From Clostridium cellulovorans 743B (lineage in GTDB: Bacteria > Bacillota > Clostridia > Clostridiales > Clostridiaceae): a stretch of 64,000 nt of DNA. Positions 34,566-42,879 of the stretch are shown one piece after another; the stretch's first letter is position 1, and every line of letters starts with the position of its first letter. Below the pieces are notes generated by a model, which was given only the letters and a program-made list of their open reading frames with translations, searched no databases and had not been told where the DNA came from. The position numbers and the translations under genes were made by a program. Location: positions 930,001 to 994,000 of the forward strand of contig NC_014393.1 of the NCBI RefSeq assembly GCF_000145275.1. The letters run 5' to 3'.

Positions 34566-34985
34566 ATGAAGATAACTGACTTAAAGGTACCTGGAGCAAT
34601 TTTTGCTTCAGCGATTACCACATCAGAAATAGAATTAAACAACTATAAAGAGGTTACTTTTTTAGTTGAAAGTGGAGAAGGAACAGCAGGAAATACAACC
34701 ATTACAGTTGAAGGCAAAACAGGAGCTACTGGTACTACTACAGCAGTTCCTTTTTTATTTGCTGAGAAAGGTAATAATGTATTTGTAGAAATAGAGCCAA
34801 CAGGTAAGCAGGTTTCTATTGGTGGAACAGCAGGAACTAGCAAGTTTTATCTAATAAAAGTTACAGATAGACTTTTAGCTTCAAAGGAGTTTGACAGAGT
34901 AGTATTAAAAACTACAGCTGTTGCATCTTCAACTGTAGTTGGTGCAATTTATGCAATAAGTGATAAACCAAGATTTTCTGAGTAG
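34566..34985 (+). CDS. putative head decoration/accessory protein
   Basis: 139 residues, beta-rich and Thr/Gly-rich (EGTAGNTTITVEGKTGATGTTT). It follows the capsid gene directly; AGGAGG fits the ATG at 34566 better than the one at 34560. No signature motif. Position after the capsid and composition suggest a capsid decoration or head protein. Confidence 0.45.
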   Translation: MKITDLKVPGAIFASAITTSEIELNNYKEVTFLVESGEGTAGNTTITVEGKTGATGTTTAVPFLFAEKGNNVFVEIEPTGKQVSIGGTAGTSKFYLIKVTDRLLASKEFDRVVLKTTAVASSTVVGAIYAISDKPRFSE

Positions 34986-35046
34986 GTATATTAGTATTGT
35001 TTTTCAAGTGGGAGAATTGTAAATTTTGTTCGTAATTAGTGTTTAA

Positions 35047-35075
35047 TTGTATGTATAGTGTAAGTGTGTTAAAAT
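35047..35075 (+). promoter_or_regulatory. promoter of NERD-domain gene
   Basis: TTGTAT, a 17-base spacer, then TAAAAT, in a 115-base gap upstream of a non-structural gene. Confidence 0.5.
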
Positions 35076-35100
35076 TTACATACATTGAAAGGAGATAGCT

Positions 35101-35838
35101 ATGGATACAAATGAGATGCTTTTTACGATTTTTAAGCCTGTTTTATACTTAATTATTTTTATGATTGTTATTACGATTATTGGTGCTGGATTGAGGATTT
35201 TATATATAAATACGAAATACAAAAACTTAAAGTACAAAGCTGCTAGTGGCAATGGTCTATTAAAGACAATTTCGAATACAGATAATTATGGAGAATATCT
35301 GACTTTTACATCTCTTGAAAAACTTCAGGGTGATAATAAAATTTTATCTAATGTCTATATTCCAAAGGAAGATGGAACTACAACAGAAATAGATTTAATA
35401 ATGTTGAATAAATCAGGAATATATGTTTTTGAATCAAAGAATTATAGTGGGTGGATATTTGGAGATGAAAAGAATAAAAATTGGACACAATCACTAAATA
35501 GAGGAACTAAAAATAGATTCTACAATCCTATATGGCAGAATAAGGCTCATATAAATGCATTAATGAAACTGCTTAGAGATATTGATAGCAATTATTTTTA
35601 TTCGTATATAGTGTTTAGTGAAAGATGTGAGCTAAAAAAGGTTTCTGTAACATCTTCAAATGTGCATATTGTAAAGAGAAATGCATTACTTTCAAAATTA
35701 AAGAAAGACATTAATGGTAGAAAGAATGTTCTATCAGATAGTCAAATTACTAGAATATATGAAGTTTTAAAAAGTCATTCTCTGGCTGATAAAGCAGTTA
35801 AAGAGAAACATATTGAAAATATTAAAAGCAAATTATAA
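35101..35838 (+). CDS. membrane-anchored NERD-domain nuclease-like protein (moron)
   Basis: 245 residues. A transmembrane segment (about 12-34) is followed by a NERD domain with EIDLIMLNKSGIYVFESKNYSG, giving Asp98 and Glu111-x-Lys113 of a PD-(D/E)xK core. It interrupts the head gene order between the capsid and head-tail connector genes, and has its own promoter and terminator. NERD proteins are linked with DNA processing and defence. In a prophage a lysogen-expressed exclusion role is possible but unproven. Confidence 0.75.
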   Translation: MDTNEMLFTIFKPVLYLIIFMIVITIIGAGLRILYINTKYKNLKYKAASGNGLLKTISNTDNYGEYLTFTSLEKLQGDNKILSNVYIPKEDGTTTEIDLIMLNKSGIYVFESKNYSGWIFGDEKNKNWTQSLNRGTKNRFYNPIWQNKAHINALMKLLRDIDSNYFYSYIVFSERCELKKVSVTSSNVHIVKRNALLSKLKKDINGRKNVLSDSQITRIYEVLKSHSLADKAVKEKHIENIKSKL

Positions 35839-35853
35839 CATGATTAATTGCTT

Positions 35854-35883
35854 AAAAGCACAATCTTTTTAGGTTGTGCTTTT
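35854..35883 (+). terminator. terminator after NERD gene
   Basis: AAAAGCACAA ... TTGTGCTTTT: a 10-bp perfect stem ending in T residues. Confidence 0.75.
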
Positions 35884-35931
35884 ATAATTTTCAAGTATCA
35901 TGATATTGCAACTTGATGAGGAGATGAGTGT

Positions 35932-36207
35932 ATGATAATTTCATTGGAAGAAGCAAAATTGTATTTAAGAATTGATGATGATGATGAAAATACGCTCATC
36001 ACCAATTTTATATTAACAGCTGAAGAATTGTGTGAAGGAGTGCTGAGATATCCTTTAGCAGAATTAAGTGTAATTCCAGAAGCAATAAAACAGTCAATAT
36101 TATATGCTGTTGCTAACCTGTATGAGGAACGTGAAAAAGTTGATATTAAAGTAATTATTGAAGTTATGGCAAGGCTTTTATTTGCTTATAGAAGAGAAAG
36201 CTGGTGA
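35932..36207 (+). CDS. head-tail connector protein (HK97 gp6-like)
   Basis: 91 residues starting ISLEEAKLYLRIDDDDENTLI, the standard start of gp6-like phage DNA-packaging connectors, then helical segments. It forms a ring under the portal. ATG after GAGGAGATGAG. Confidence 0.88.
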   Translation: MIISLEEAKLYLRIDDDDENTLITNFILTAEELCEGVLRYPLAELSVIPEAIKQSILYAVANLYEEREKVDIKVIIEVMARLLFAYRRESW

Positions 36208-36211
36208 TAGC

Positions 36212-36538
36212 GTGACGATAGGAGAGCTAAAACATAGAATTACTTTTCAAAGACTAGTATCTGAACTAAATGAAAATGGCTTTGAAATTGAAGCTTGGGA
36301 GGACTATAAAACATTTTGGTCAGCAATTTCAAACCTTAATGGAAGAGAATACTTTGCTGCAGCAGTTGTTCAAGCTGAAAATACAGTTAAATTCACTATA
36401 AGATATACACCCAATATTGAAACAACAATGAGGATATTATTTAAAGATAAGAAATACAATATAACTTCAATTGATAACATAAAGTATGCTAATAAATTCA
36501 TTGAAATCAAGGCTTTGGAGGTTGATAGCAGTGGCTAG
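36212..36538 (+). CDS. head closure / head-tail adaptor protein (SPP1 gp16-like)
   Basis: 108 residues: IGELKHRITFQR..., DYKTFWSAISNLNGREYFAA, then a beta-rich end with FKDKKYNITSID. These are typical of phage head-tail adaptors. GTG at 36212 chosen, since upstream frame residues overlap the previous gene. Its end overlaps the next start by 8 bases. Confidence 0.85.
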   Translation: MTIGELKHRITFQRLVSELNENGFEIEAWEDYKTFWSAISNLNGREYFAAAVVQAENTVKFTIRYTPNIETTMRILFKDKKYNITSIDNIKYANKFIEIKALEVDSSG

Positions 36539-36923
36539 AATAGACCTTGAAGGAATGCAGGAACTTATCGATAAGGTAAACAAACTTGGTGCTAGAGGAA
36601 ATAGTATCAAGAAAAAAGCTCTTGATAAAGCAGGAGAACTTGTTAAAAGGTCGATGGAGAATAATGCACCAGTTTCAAACCTAAATAAAAAACATATGGC
36701 TGATAATATAAAGATTTCAGATATAGAAAAAGAAAATGGAGTGGATTTTATAGAGATTGGTCCTAATAAAGGTGATAATTCAGAGTTCTTTTATTCAAAG
36801 TTCACAGAGTTTGGTACAAGCACTCAACCAGCACAACATTGGGCAGAGAACTCTGTTCTTGAGAATAAAAGAGAAATCAATCAAATAATAGCCGATGAAC
36901 TTAAAAGAGGACTTGAGGAATGA
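36531..36923 (+). CDS. HK97 gp10-like tail completion protein
   Basis: 130 residues, GTG start with GGAGG 9 bases upstream. Contains LVKRSMENNAPVSNLNKKHMADNI and SKFTEFGTSTQPAQHW, both hallmarks of the gp10/minor tail family. It takes part in head-tail joining. Confidence 0.85.
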   Translation: MARIDLEGMQELIDKVNKLGARGNSIKKKALDKAGELVKRSMENNAPVSNLNKKHMADNIKISDIEKENGVDFIEIGPNKGDNSEFFYSKFTEFGTSTQPAQHWAENSVLENKREINQIIADELKRGLEE

Positions 36924-37249
36924 TAAATCAATTGATTATTAATACTTTAAAACCACTTAATATACCAGTAGTTTTTCAAAAGTACACAGGAAAAGCTGAA
37001 ACATATATTACCTTCCATGAATATTTAACTGCAGGCGAAGAATATGAGGATGATGAGGAAATACTAACAGCACACTATATTCAAGTTGATTTATGGTCAA
37101 AGGTAGATTATACAGCTTTAGTCAAGGAAGTAAAAAGACTATTAATAAATGTGGGATTTAAAAGAATAAATGAAGTAGACCTTTATGAGGATGATACAAA
37201 AATCTATCATAAAGGTCTTAAATTTTACTATTTAGAAGAAAAGGAGTGA
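36920..37249 (+). CDS. tail terminator/completion protein
   Basis: 109 residues, ATG overlapping the preceding stop (ATGA). The pattern YITFHEYLTAGEEYEDDEEILTAHYIQVDLWS, then a short helix and strand, is typical of the small tail-completion protein between gp10 and the major tail gene in this phage group. Confidence 0.75.
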   Translation: MINQLIINTLKPLNIPVVFQKYTGKAETYITFHEYLTAGEEYEDDEEILTAHYIQVDLWSKVDYTALVKEVKRLLINVGFKRINEVDLYEDDTKIYHKGLKFYYLEEKE

Positions 37250-37256
37250 GATACAA

Positions 37257-37826
37257 ATGTCTAGACAGATCGGGTTAAGAGATATACATATTGCAGTTTT
37301 AACAAGTGATAACGCTACTGGAACTGTATATGAGACACCAATAAAGCTTGAAAGAGCAATAAGTGCAAAGCTTTCACCAAAATCAAATTCAGATAATATA
37401 TATTCAGATGATGCTGTTGAAGATATCATAACTGCTTTTGAAGGTATAGATGTTGAAATTGAAGTGAATCAGCTTTCACTTACAAGTAGAGCCAAGCTTC
37501 AAGGAGCAAAAATAGTGAAGGGTGTTCTCATTGAAAATAAGGAGGATATCCCACCAACAATAGCATTAGCTTTTAGATCTAAAAAGAACACTGGAAAGTA
37601 TAGATATGTGTGGCTCTTGAAGGGGAAGTTTGAATTAGCTACTGATGAATATGATACAGAAGCAGAAAAGCCAAAAGCACAAAGTGCAAAGCTTAAGGGG
37701 AAATTTTATCCAAGAGAGTCTGATGGTAACTATAGATTTATTTGTGATGAAGATGCTCAAGGTGTGGATTCAACAATTATTAGTTCATGGTTTACTGAGG
37801 TACCAGATGAATCGATTGTCACATAA
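37257..37826 (+). CDS. major tail protein (phi13 family)
   Basis: 189 residues, GLRDIHIAVLTSDNATGTVYETPIKLERAI at the start, matching the phi13-type major tail protein that forms the tube of a long non-contractile tail. Mostly beta structure. It supports a siphovirus morphology. Confidence 0.9.
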   Translation: MSRQIGLRDIHIAVLTSDNATGTVYETPIKLERAISAKLSPKSNSDNIYSDDAVEDIITAFEGIDVEIEVNQLSLTSRAKLQGAKIVKGVLIENKEDIPPTIALAFRSKKNTGKYRYVWLLKGKFELATDEYDTEAEKPKAQSAKLKGKFYPRESDGNYRFICDEDAQGVDSTIISSWFTEVPDESIVT

Positions 37827-37918
37827 TTTATCTTAATAGTTTAGTCCATGTAAAAGTTTCTAATATTATATAGTGTATGAATTAATTTTTGGATGGATAA
37901 AGTATCAACGTTGAAATT

Positions 37919-37947
37919 TTGGTTTATGCTCAGAATTATGGTATAAT
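37919..37947 (+). promoter_or_regulatory. promoter of inserted gene at 37990
   Basis: TTGGTT, a 17-base spacer, then TATAAT with a TG one base upstream (extended -10). A good host-type promoter inside the tail gene cluster. Confidence 0.65.
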
Positions 37948-37989
37948 TTGTTTAATTAGAGAAAATAAAGGGTTAAGGAGGAATTTACA

Positions 37990-38742
37990 ATGGCTTCTGT
38001 GACGCAAAGAATAAAACAAATAAAACAACCTACTGGAGGGTATATAAAACCGAAAGAGTTCACTGTTGTAAACTTGAATGATGGTATTGACTTGAAATGT
38101 GATGAAAATATCCATAGCAGTTTAGTAGGATTGGCAGTAGATTATATGACTAGATATGTGATAGGAACTCCAAAGGAGTATGCATTTAAAATTTCACTTT
38201 TAGGAGCATCTTCAATTAATGAAGATGGTTATGCTCAAAAATTGTTAAAAGGTATATCAGGTTTAGATGATAAATCTATATCCAATGCATGTAAGTTAGT
38301 AGGATATGATGTTTGCTTTAGAGCTGGATTGAGTGGATATAAACCTGTTCAAGATATTGAGCCTAATATTGATACTATTTCTAATATCAGAACGATGGTG
38401 AATAGGAGTGTAAATTTCCTAAATGAATATGGTCCTATGGTTAAAGATGGTTTCACATTTGAAGGCGGTTATACAAACATAGTTTCAACAGGTGATGGTG
38501 ATTTTCTTACTAAAAATACTTTATGGGATTTTAAAGTTTCAAAAAAGGCACCTACTAACGCTCATACGTTGCAATTACTAATGTATTATTTAATGGGAAT
38601 TCACTCAATACATGAAGAGTTCAAGTCAATTATAAATTTAGGAATATTCAATCCAAGATTAAATAATGTATATTTATTAGAAATAAGTAAAATTCCACAG
38701 AACATTATTGAACAAGTGTCATCAGAAGTTATTGGATATTGA
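37990..38742 (+). CDS. PD-(D/E)xK-like protein inserted in tail operon (moron)
   Basis: 250 residues starting MASVTQRIKQIKQPTGGYI. A nuclease-like core is visible: GDGDFL (Asp169/171), LWDFKV (Asp180-x-Lys182), then QLLMYY with Gln195 and Tyr199. That is the D...(D/E)xK...QxxxY pattern of RecB-like nucleases. It sits between the major tail protein and tail chaperone genes, flanked by its own promoter and a terminator. A defence or exclusion role is likely from context, but the activity is unproven. Confidence 0.55.
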   Translation: MASVTQRIKQIKQPTGGYIKPKEFTVVNLNDGIDLKCDENIHSSLVGLAVDYMTRYVIGTPKEYAFKISLLGASSINEDGYAQKLLKGISGLDDKSISNACKLVGYDVCFRAGLSGYKPVQDIEPNIDTISNIRTMVNRSVNFLNEYGPMVKDGFTFEGGYTNIVSTGDGDFLTKNTLWDFKVSKKAPTNAHTLQLLMYYLMGIHSIHEEFKSIINLGIFNPRLNNVYLLEISKIPQNIIEQVSSEVIGY

Positions 38743-38815
38743 AATATAAAAGTTTAAAAGTTAAGGAAAATAAAAGTGAACAAACTGAAGTATAACTTTT
38801 TTATATCGTAAGCTA

Positions 38816-38840
38816 ACAGGGAAACAAATCCCTGTTTTTT
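38816..38840 (+). terminator. terminator between moron and tail chaperone gene
   Basis: ACAGGGA AACAAA TCCCTGT followed by TTTTT. Confidence 0.75.
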
Positions 38841-38871
38841 CATGCTTAAAAATAGAGAGGAGGAGATTTAA

Positions 38872-39195
38872 TTGAAAGCATCAGAACTAAAAAACAAAGG
38901 AATAAAGTTCAAACTTAACAACAAAGAGTATGAACTGAAATTTGATATGAACACTTTCTGCGAATTAGAAGAAGTCTATGGAGACATAGATCAAGCCTTT
39001 GAAGATTTGCAGAACAGAAAGATTAAAGCTATAAGAGCACTTATTTATTCAGCCATTAAAGCTGAAGATGAAAGTGTTACTTTAAAAGAGGTAGGCAAAA
39101 TGCTTACATTAAGTGATATGGAGAGATTAGGCTCAGCTATTAATGAAGCATTGATAATAGCTATGCCAGAGGTAACTGAAAATATGGGGGAATAG
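38872..39195 (+). CDS. tail assembly chaperone (gpG-like)
   Basis: 107 residues, TTG start after GAGAGGAGGAG. The fold starts with a short beta part (IKFKLNNKEYELKFDMNTFCELEEVYG) and continues helical. It precedes the tape measure gene as lambda gpG does. The end of the gene carries GGGGGAA just before the TAG, where a -1 shift opens a further 67 codons (next entry). Confidence 0.85.
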   Translation: MKASELKNKGIKFKLNNKEYELKFDMNTFCELEEVYGDIDQAFEDLQNRKIKAIRALIYSAIKAEDESVTLKEVGKMLTLSDMERLGSAINEALIIAMPEVTENMGE

Positions 39196-39389
39196 AAAGC
39201 CAAACTGATTCCGAAGGCTGGGATTGGGGTTGGCTTTTTTATTTGGGAACAAATCTTTTACAAATGACTGAGGAACAGTTTTGGAGGAGTACACCGAAAA
39301 AGCTACAGGCACTTTTTACAGTATACAAAAGAGTAAATGGAATTGATGAAGAAGATCGGCTTGACTATATAGACAACATCATTTTCTAG
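39189..39389 (+). CDS. frameshift extension of tail chaperone (gpGT-like)
   Basis: Read in the -1 frame from GGGGGAA (39186-39192) it encodes GIESQTDSEGWDWGWLFYLG...MTEEQFWRSTPKKLQALFTVYKRV... and ends in TAG at 39387. The WDW...MTEEQFW..TP.KL..L pattern is the C-terminal part of tail chaperones of this group. No ribosome site or start exists for it alone, so it is made by programmed frameshifting from 38872. Confidence 0.8.
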   Translation, partial: GIESQTDSEGWDWGWLFYLGTNLLQMTEEQFWRSTPKKLQALFTVYKRVNGIDEEDRLDYIDNIIF

Positions 39390-39401
39390 GGGGTGAGGTT
39401 A

Positions 39402-41669
39402 TTGGCGGCAAATGCCAGCACTGTCGTAGCAAGGATAGGTCTTGATGACAGTGGCTTTCAGCAGGGTGTCTCAAAGATTCAAAGAAGCTTAAAGCTTGTG
39501 CAGAGTGAATTTGCTGTGGCAAGCTCAAGAATTGGTGACTTTGGAAAGTCAACAGATGGGTTAAGGCTCAAAGCTGACACCTTGAACAGACAGATGGAAC
39601 TTCAAAAAGATAAGGTTGAAGCATTAACTAGAAGCTATCAAGAAAGTGTTGAGAGAAAAGGTGCTGATGCCAAAGCTACAGAAAACCTAAAGATTAAGTT
39701 AAATTATGCAACGGCAGAGCTTAACAATATGCAAAGAGAGCTTAAGGAAACTACCACTGAATTAAATACAAAGAGCTCTGCTTGGTATAAGCTTTCACAA
39801 TCAATGGATAAAGCAGGAGAAAGGATGAAGGCAGTAGGAGAGAAAATGTCATCTGTTGGAACAAAGCTTTCCACTGCTGTTACATTACCTCTTTTAGGAG
39901 TTGGAGTTGCAACTACAAAAATGGCTATGGATGCTGTAGAATCAGAGAATCTCTTTGAGGTTGCAATGGGTTCAATGGCTGGTGATGCAAGACAATGGTC
40001 AGAGGAAACCTCTAAAGCTCTTGGCCTTAATGCCTATAATGTGAGAAAGAATATAGCAACCTATAACTCGATGCTTACTTCTATGGGACTTGCAAATGAT
40101 GAGTCTTTAAAGATGTCTGAAGGCTTAACACAGCTTTCCTATGATATGGCTTCCTTTTATAATTTGAAGCCAGAGGAAGCCTTTGAAAAGCTCAAATCTG
40201 GTATAAGTGGTGAAGCGGAACCTCTTAAGGCTCTAGGGATTTTAGTTAATGATACAACCATTAAAACCTATGCGTATACAAATGGAATAGCAAAGCAAGG
40301 AGCAGAATTAACAGAGGCTCAAAAGATACAAGCAAGGTACGGAGCAATTATGCAAGCAACAAAGAATGCTCAAGGTGATCTTGGTAGAACTATGGACAGC
40401 CCAACAAACAAGCTAAGAATAATGAAGGAACAAGCACAGCAGATTGGTATTCAGTTTGGACAGATTTTGATTCCAGTACTTGAAAAGCTTATGAATGTCA
40501 TAAAGCCTTTAATGGATAAATTTCAAGGCTTATCGAAGGAACAACAAGAAACTATAGTGAAAATAGGGTTAGTTACGGCTGCAATTGGTCCTATTATTTT
40601 GATTGTTGGTAAAGTCATTACTATTGTAGGAACATTATCGTCAGCAATAGGTACTGTTTCAGGAGCAATCGCGGCAGCTGGTGGAGCATCAACAGTATTA
40701 GGTACAGTTTTCACAGCAATTACTGGTCCCATTGGTATTGTAATTGCAGCTGTTGTAGGGCTTATAGCTATTTTTGTAGCTTTATATAAGAACAATGAGG
40801 ACTTTAGAAACTCAGTAAATACAATATGGAATGGGATAAAGAATTTAATAAGTGGTGTCATTGAAGGGTTAGTTACTTTGTTTAAAGGCTTTATAGCTTT
40901 AGCTGGTGAGCTATGGAGTAAATATGGTGATGATATAGTGAACATAGTTTCTACAGCGTTCAAGGTTATATCCTCAGTTGTTGATACAGTTTTAAAGGCA
41001 GTTCAGAATGTTATTTCCATTGTAACTAGTGCAATAAAGGGTGATTGGGAAGGTGTTTGGAATGGAATTAAGAAATTCACCGAGGATTTATGGAACGGAA
41101 TCAAAAATATAATAAAATCAGTTATAGATTTAGTAAAGGGGATAGTTAAAACAGAATTTGAGTTTATAAAAGAGATAATCACTGGCATTTGGGATGGAAT
41201 AAGAGGAGTGACCTCTGCTATTTGGAATGATATAAAAGCTGCAATTGTAAATCCTATTACTTCAGCTAAGAACACTGTAGCTAATGTCATTGATTCAATA
41301 AGAGGCTTTTTCAGTAATCTTCGCCTACCAGAGATAGGTTTTCCAAGAATTAAGCTTCCACATTTCAGTATTGAAGGTGAATTTAGTCTTGCACCTCCAA
41401 GTGTGCCTTATCTTGATGTAAGTTGGTATGCAAAGGGCGGAATTTTTAACGGTCCAAGTGTTATCGGTGTTGGTGAAGCTGGAACAGAAGCAGTCCTTCC
41501 AATAGATAGACTTGATGATCTTATGGCAAAAGCTCTAAGTAAGGCAGGAACTACTACAACAGAATCACAAACAGTAATAATCCCTATAAATCTAGAGGGT
41601 AGAGAAATAGCAAGGATAACATACCCTCATATAAGCAATATCATGGGAAGAGCTGTGTCTCGGAAGTAG
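39402..41669 (+). CDS. tail tape measure protein
   Basis: 755 residues. It has an N-terminal coiled-coil, the conserved TP901-type core (GDARQWSEETSKALGLNAYNVRKNIATYNSML...), and hydrophobic segments (about 390-470). The region with repeated IWNGIKN/LWNGIKN/IWDGIRG tryptophan motifs follows, then a C-terminal AKGGIFNGPSVIGVGEAGTEAVLP. It sets tail length and helps DNA entry. TTG at 39402 chosen for GGGGGTGAGG; a GTG lies 9 bases upstream. The modest length implies a fairly short tail. Confidence 0.93.
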   Translation: MAANASTVVARIGLDDSGFQQGVSKIQRSLKLVQSEFAVASSRIGDFGKSTDGLRLKADTLNRQMELQKDKVEALTRSYQESVERKGADAKATENLKIKLNYATAELNNMQRELKETTTELNTKSSAWYKLSQSMDKAGERMKAVGEKMSSVGTKLSTAVTLPLLGVGVATTKMAMDAVESENLFEVAMGSMAGDARQWSEETSKALGLNAYNVRKNIATYNSMLTSMGLANDESLKMSEGLTQLSYDMASFYNLKPEEAFEKLKSGISGEAEPLKALGILVNDTTIKTYAYTNGIAKQGAELTEAQKIQARYGAIMQATKNAQGDLGRTMDSPTNKLRIMKEQAQQIGIQFGQILIPVLEKLMNVIKPLMDKFQGLSKEQQETIVKIGLVTAAIGPIILIVGKVITIVGTLSSAIGTVSGAIAAAGGASTVLGTVFTAITGPIGIVIAAVVGLIAIFVALYKNNEDFRNSVNTIWNGIKNLISGVIEGLVTLFKGFIALAGELWSKYGDDIVNIVSTAFKVISSVVDTVLKAVQNVISIVTSAIKGDWEGVWNGIKKFTEDLWNGIKNIIKSVIDLVKGIVKTEFEFIKEIITGIWDGIRGVTSAIWNDIKAAIVNPITSAKNTVANVIDSIRGFFSNLRLPEIGFPRIKLPHFSIEGEFSLAPPSVPYLDVSWYAKGGIFNGPSVIGVGEAGTEAVLPIDRLDDLMAKALSKAGTTTTESQTVIIPINLEGREIARITYPHISNIMGRAVSRK

Positions 41670-41676
41670 GTGAAGG

Positions 41677-42372
41677 ATGCTTATTAATAATGTAGATATA
41701 GCTAATTACGGAGCTAAGCTTCTTAAGAAATCTATAGATATTCCAGAGTTAAAGTCTAGTGTTGAATACTTAAGAAGTGGTAATAAACCAATAAAGTTGT
41801 TTCAGAAATTTCAAGCGAAGAAAATCACCATTGAAGTATATATCACTGGTTCTAATATTCAAAATGTTATGGAGAAGATGAGTAGTTTAAGTAGGCAACT
41901 TATGGAGTGTACAATTAAGTTTAAGGATATGGATTTTTACTATGATGCGATATTAACCAATGCAAAATATGAGAAGAGTGTTAGAAAAGATAAAGTAAGA
42001 GTTATATATGAATTCATATCAGGCTATGGTTATAAACCAATGATAACTGTTACAGCCAATAGAATATATTCTAAAACTGTAGTTGTTGATGGCAACATAG
42101 AAACACCAGCCATTATTGAAATAACTCCAAGTGCAAATATAATTGATATGACTATTACAGGCTTCGGTTCTATTTTTACTATGAAAAATCTAACAGCAGG
42201 ACAAAAGATAATAATTGATGGTGAAGATAGGATTGTAACACAGAATGGAATAAACAAATTTGCTGACTTTGAGGCTTTTGAATTTCCAAAGCTACAGACA
42301 GGTTCTAATACCTTAGCTTTTAGTAAGAATACTTGTGATATAACAATAAAATATAAACCAAAATCGATATAG
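41677..42372 (+). CDS. distal tail protein (Dit-like)
   Basis: 231 residues. It begins LINNVDIANYGAKLLKKSI and has the beta-sandwich C-terminal half with NIIDMTITGFGSIFTMKNLTAGQKIIIDGED, typical of Dit proteins at the tail tip hub. It lies between the tape measure and the large tail protein, as expected. Confidence 0.85.
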   Translation: MLINNVDIANYGAKLLKKSIDIPELKSSVEYLRSGNKPIKLFQKFQAKKITIEVYITGSNIQNVMEKMSSLSRQLMECTIKFKDMDFYYDAILTNAKYEKSVRKDKVRVIYEFISGYGYKPMITVTANRIYSKTVVVDGNIETPAIIEITPSANIIDMTITGFGSIFTMKNLTAGQKIIIDGEDRIVTQNGINKFADFEAFEFPKLQTGSNTLAFSKNTCDITIKYKPKSI

Positions 42373-42421
42373 GGTTTAAAGGCTCTTTTATTATGCTGAA
42401 AAACAGAAAGGATGAAGACTA

Positions 42422-42667
42422 ATGAATATAAATGAGAATGTTAATTTTAATGCACATATAATAGGAAGGGATTCCAACAATATTGATACAATTGCCATGT
42501 ATTTAGCAGCAACAATTGATACAGCAAATATGAATATAAGCATTACTTGTAACACTGTTAATAAGGCTATTGTAATTTCTGATGCTGATAATGTAAAAGC
42601 ACAGTATGAAGAATTTGAAGCTTTGGTAAAGGAAAGAGCAAAGGAATTAGGCTATGTAATATTCTAA
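42422..42667 (+). CDS. small phage tail-region protein, unknown
   Basis: 81 residues starting MNINENVNFNAHIIGRDSN. Soluble; short beta start followed by one helix rich in Ala/Glu/Lys. ATG after GAAAGGATG. Found between Dit and the tail endopeptidase gene; function unknown. Confidence 0.55.
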   Translation: MNINENVNFNAHIIGRDSNNIDTIAMYLAATIDTANMNISITCNTVNKAIVISDADNVKAQYEEFEALVKERAKELGYVIF

Positions 42668-42682
42668 TTGGAGGAGAAGATA

Positions 42683-42868
42683 ATGAGTAAGGATAATAAA
42701 AGCATAGAACAACAGCAAGAGAAAGAAATTAATCCAACAGTTGATAAGGATAATTATTTAGTACAAGTTATTGTTGATGGAAAGGTGATTAAAGAGGTTA
42801 TTGCTTTAAATAGTACAATAAATATTGTTCATGTAGGAAATCAATCATTAGCAGCAGATGTTAAATAG
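42683..42868 (+). CDS. small phage protein, unknown
   Basis: 61 residues. Charged N-terminus (DNKSIEQQQEKEINP) and a short beta-rich second half. ATG at 42683 chosen with GGAGGAG upstream. Twelve bases before the large tail protein; function unknown. Confidence 0.5.
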   Translation: MSKDNKSIEQQQEKEINPTVDKDNYLVQVIVDGKVIKEVIALNSTINIVHVGNQSLAADVK

Positions 42869-42879
42869 GAAGTGATTCA

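Noticed and set aside
40523..40963. 146-codon minus-strand frame inside the tape measure gene
   Set aside because: It opposes a well-supported phage gene, has no ribosome site, and its Pro/Ala/Ile composition mirrors the tape measure codons.
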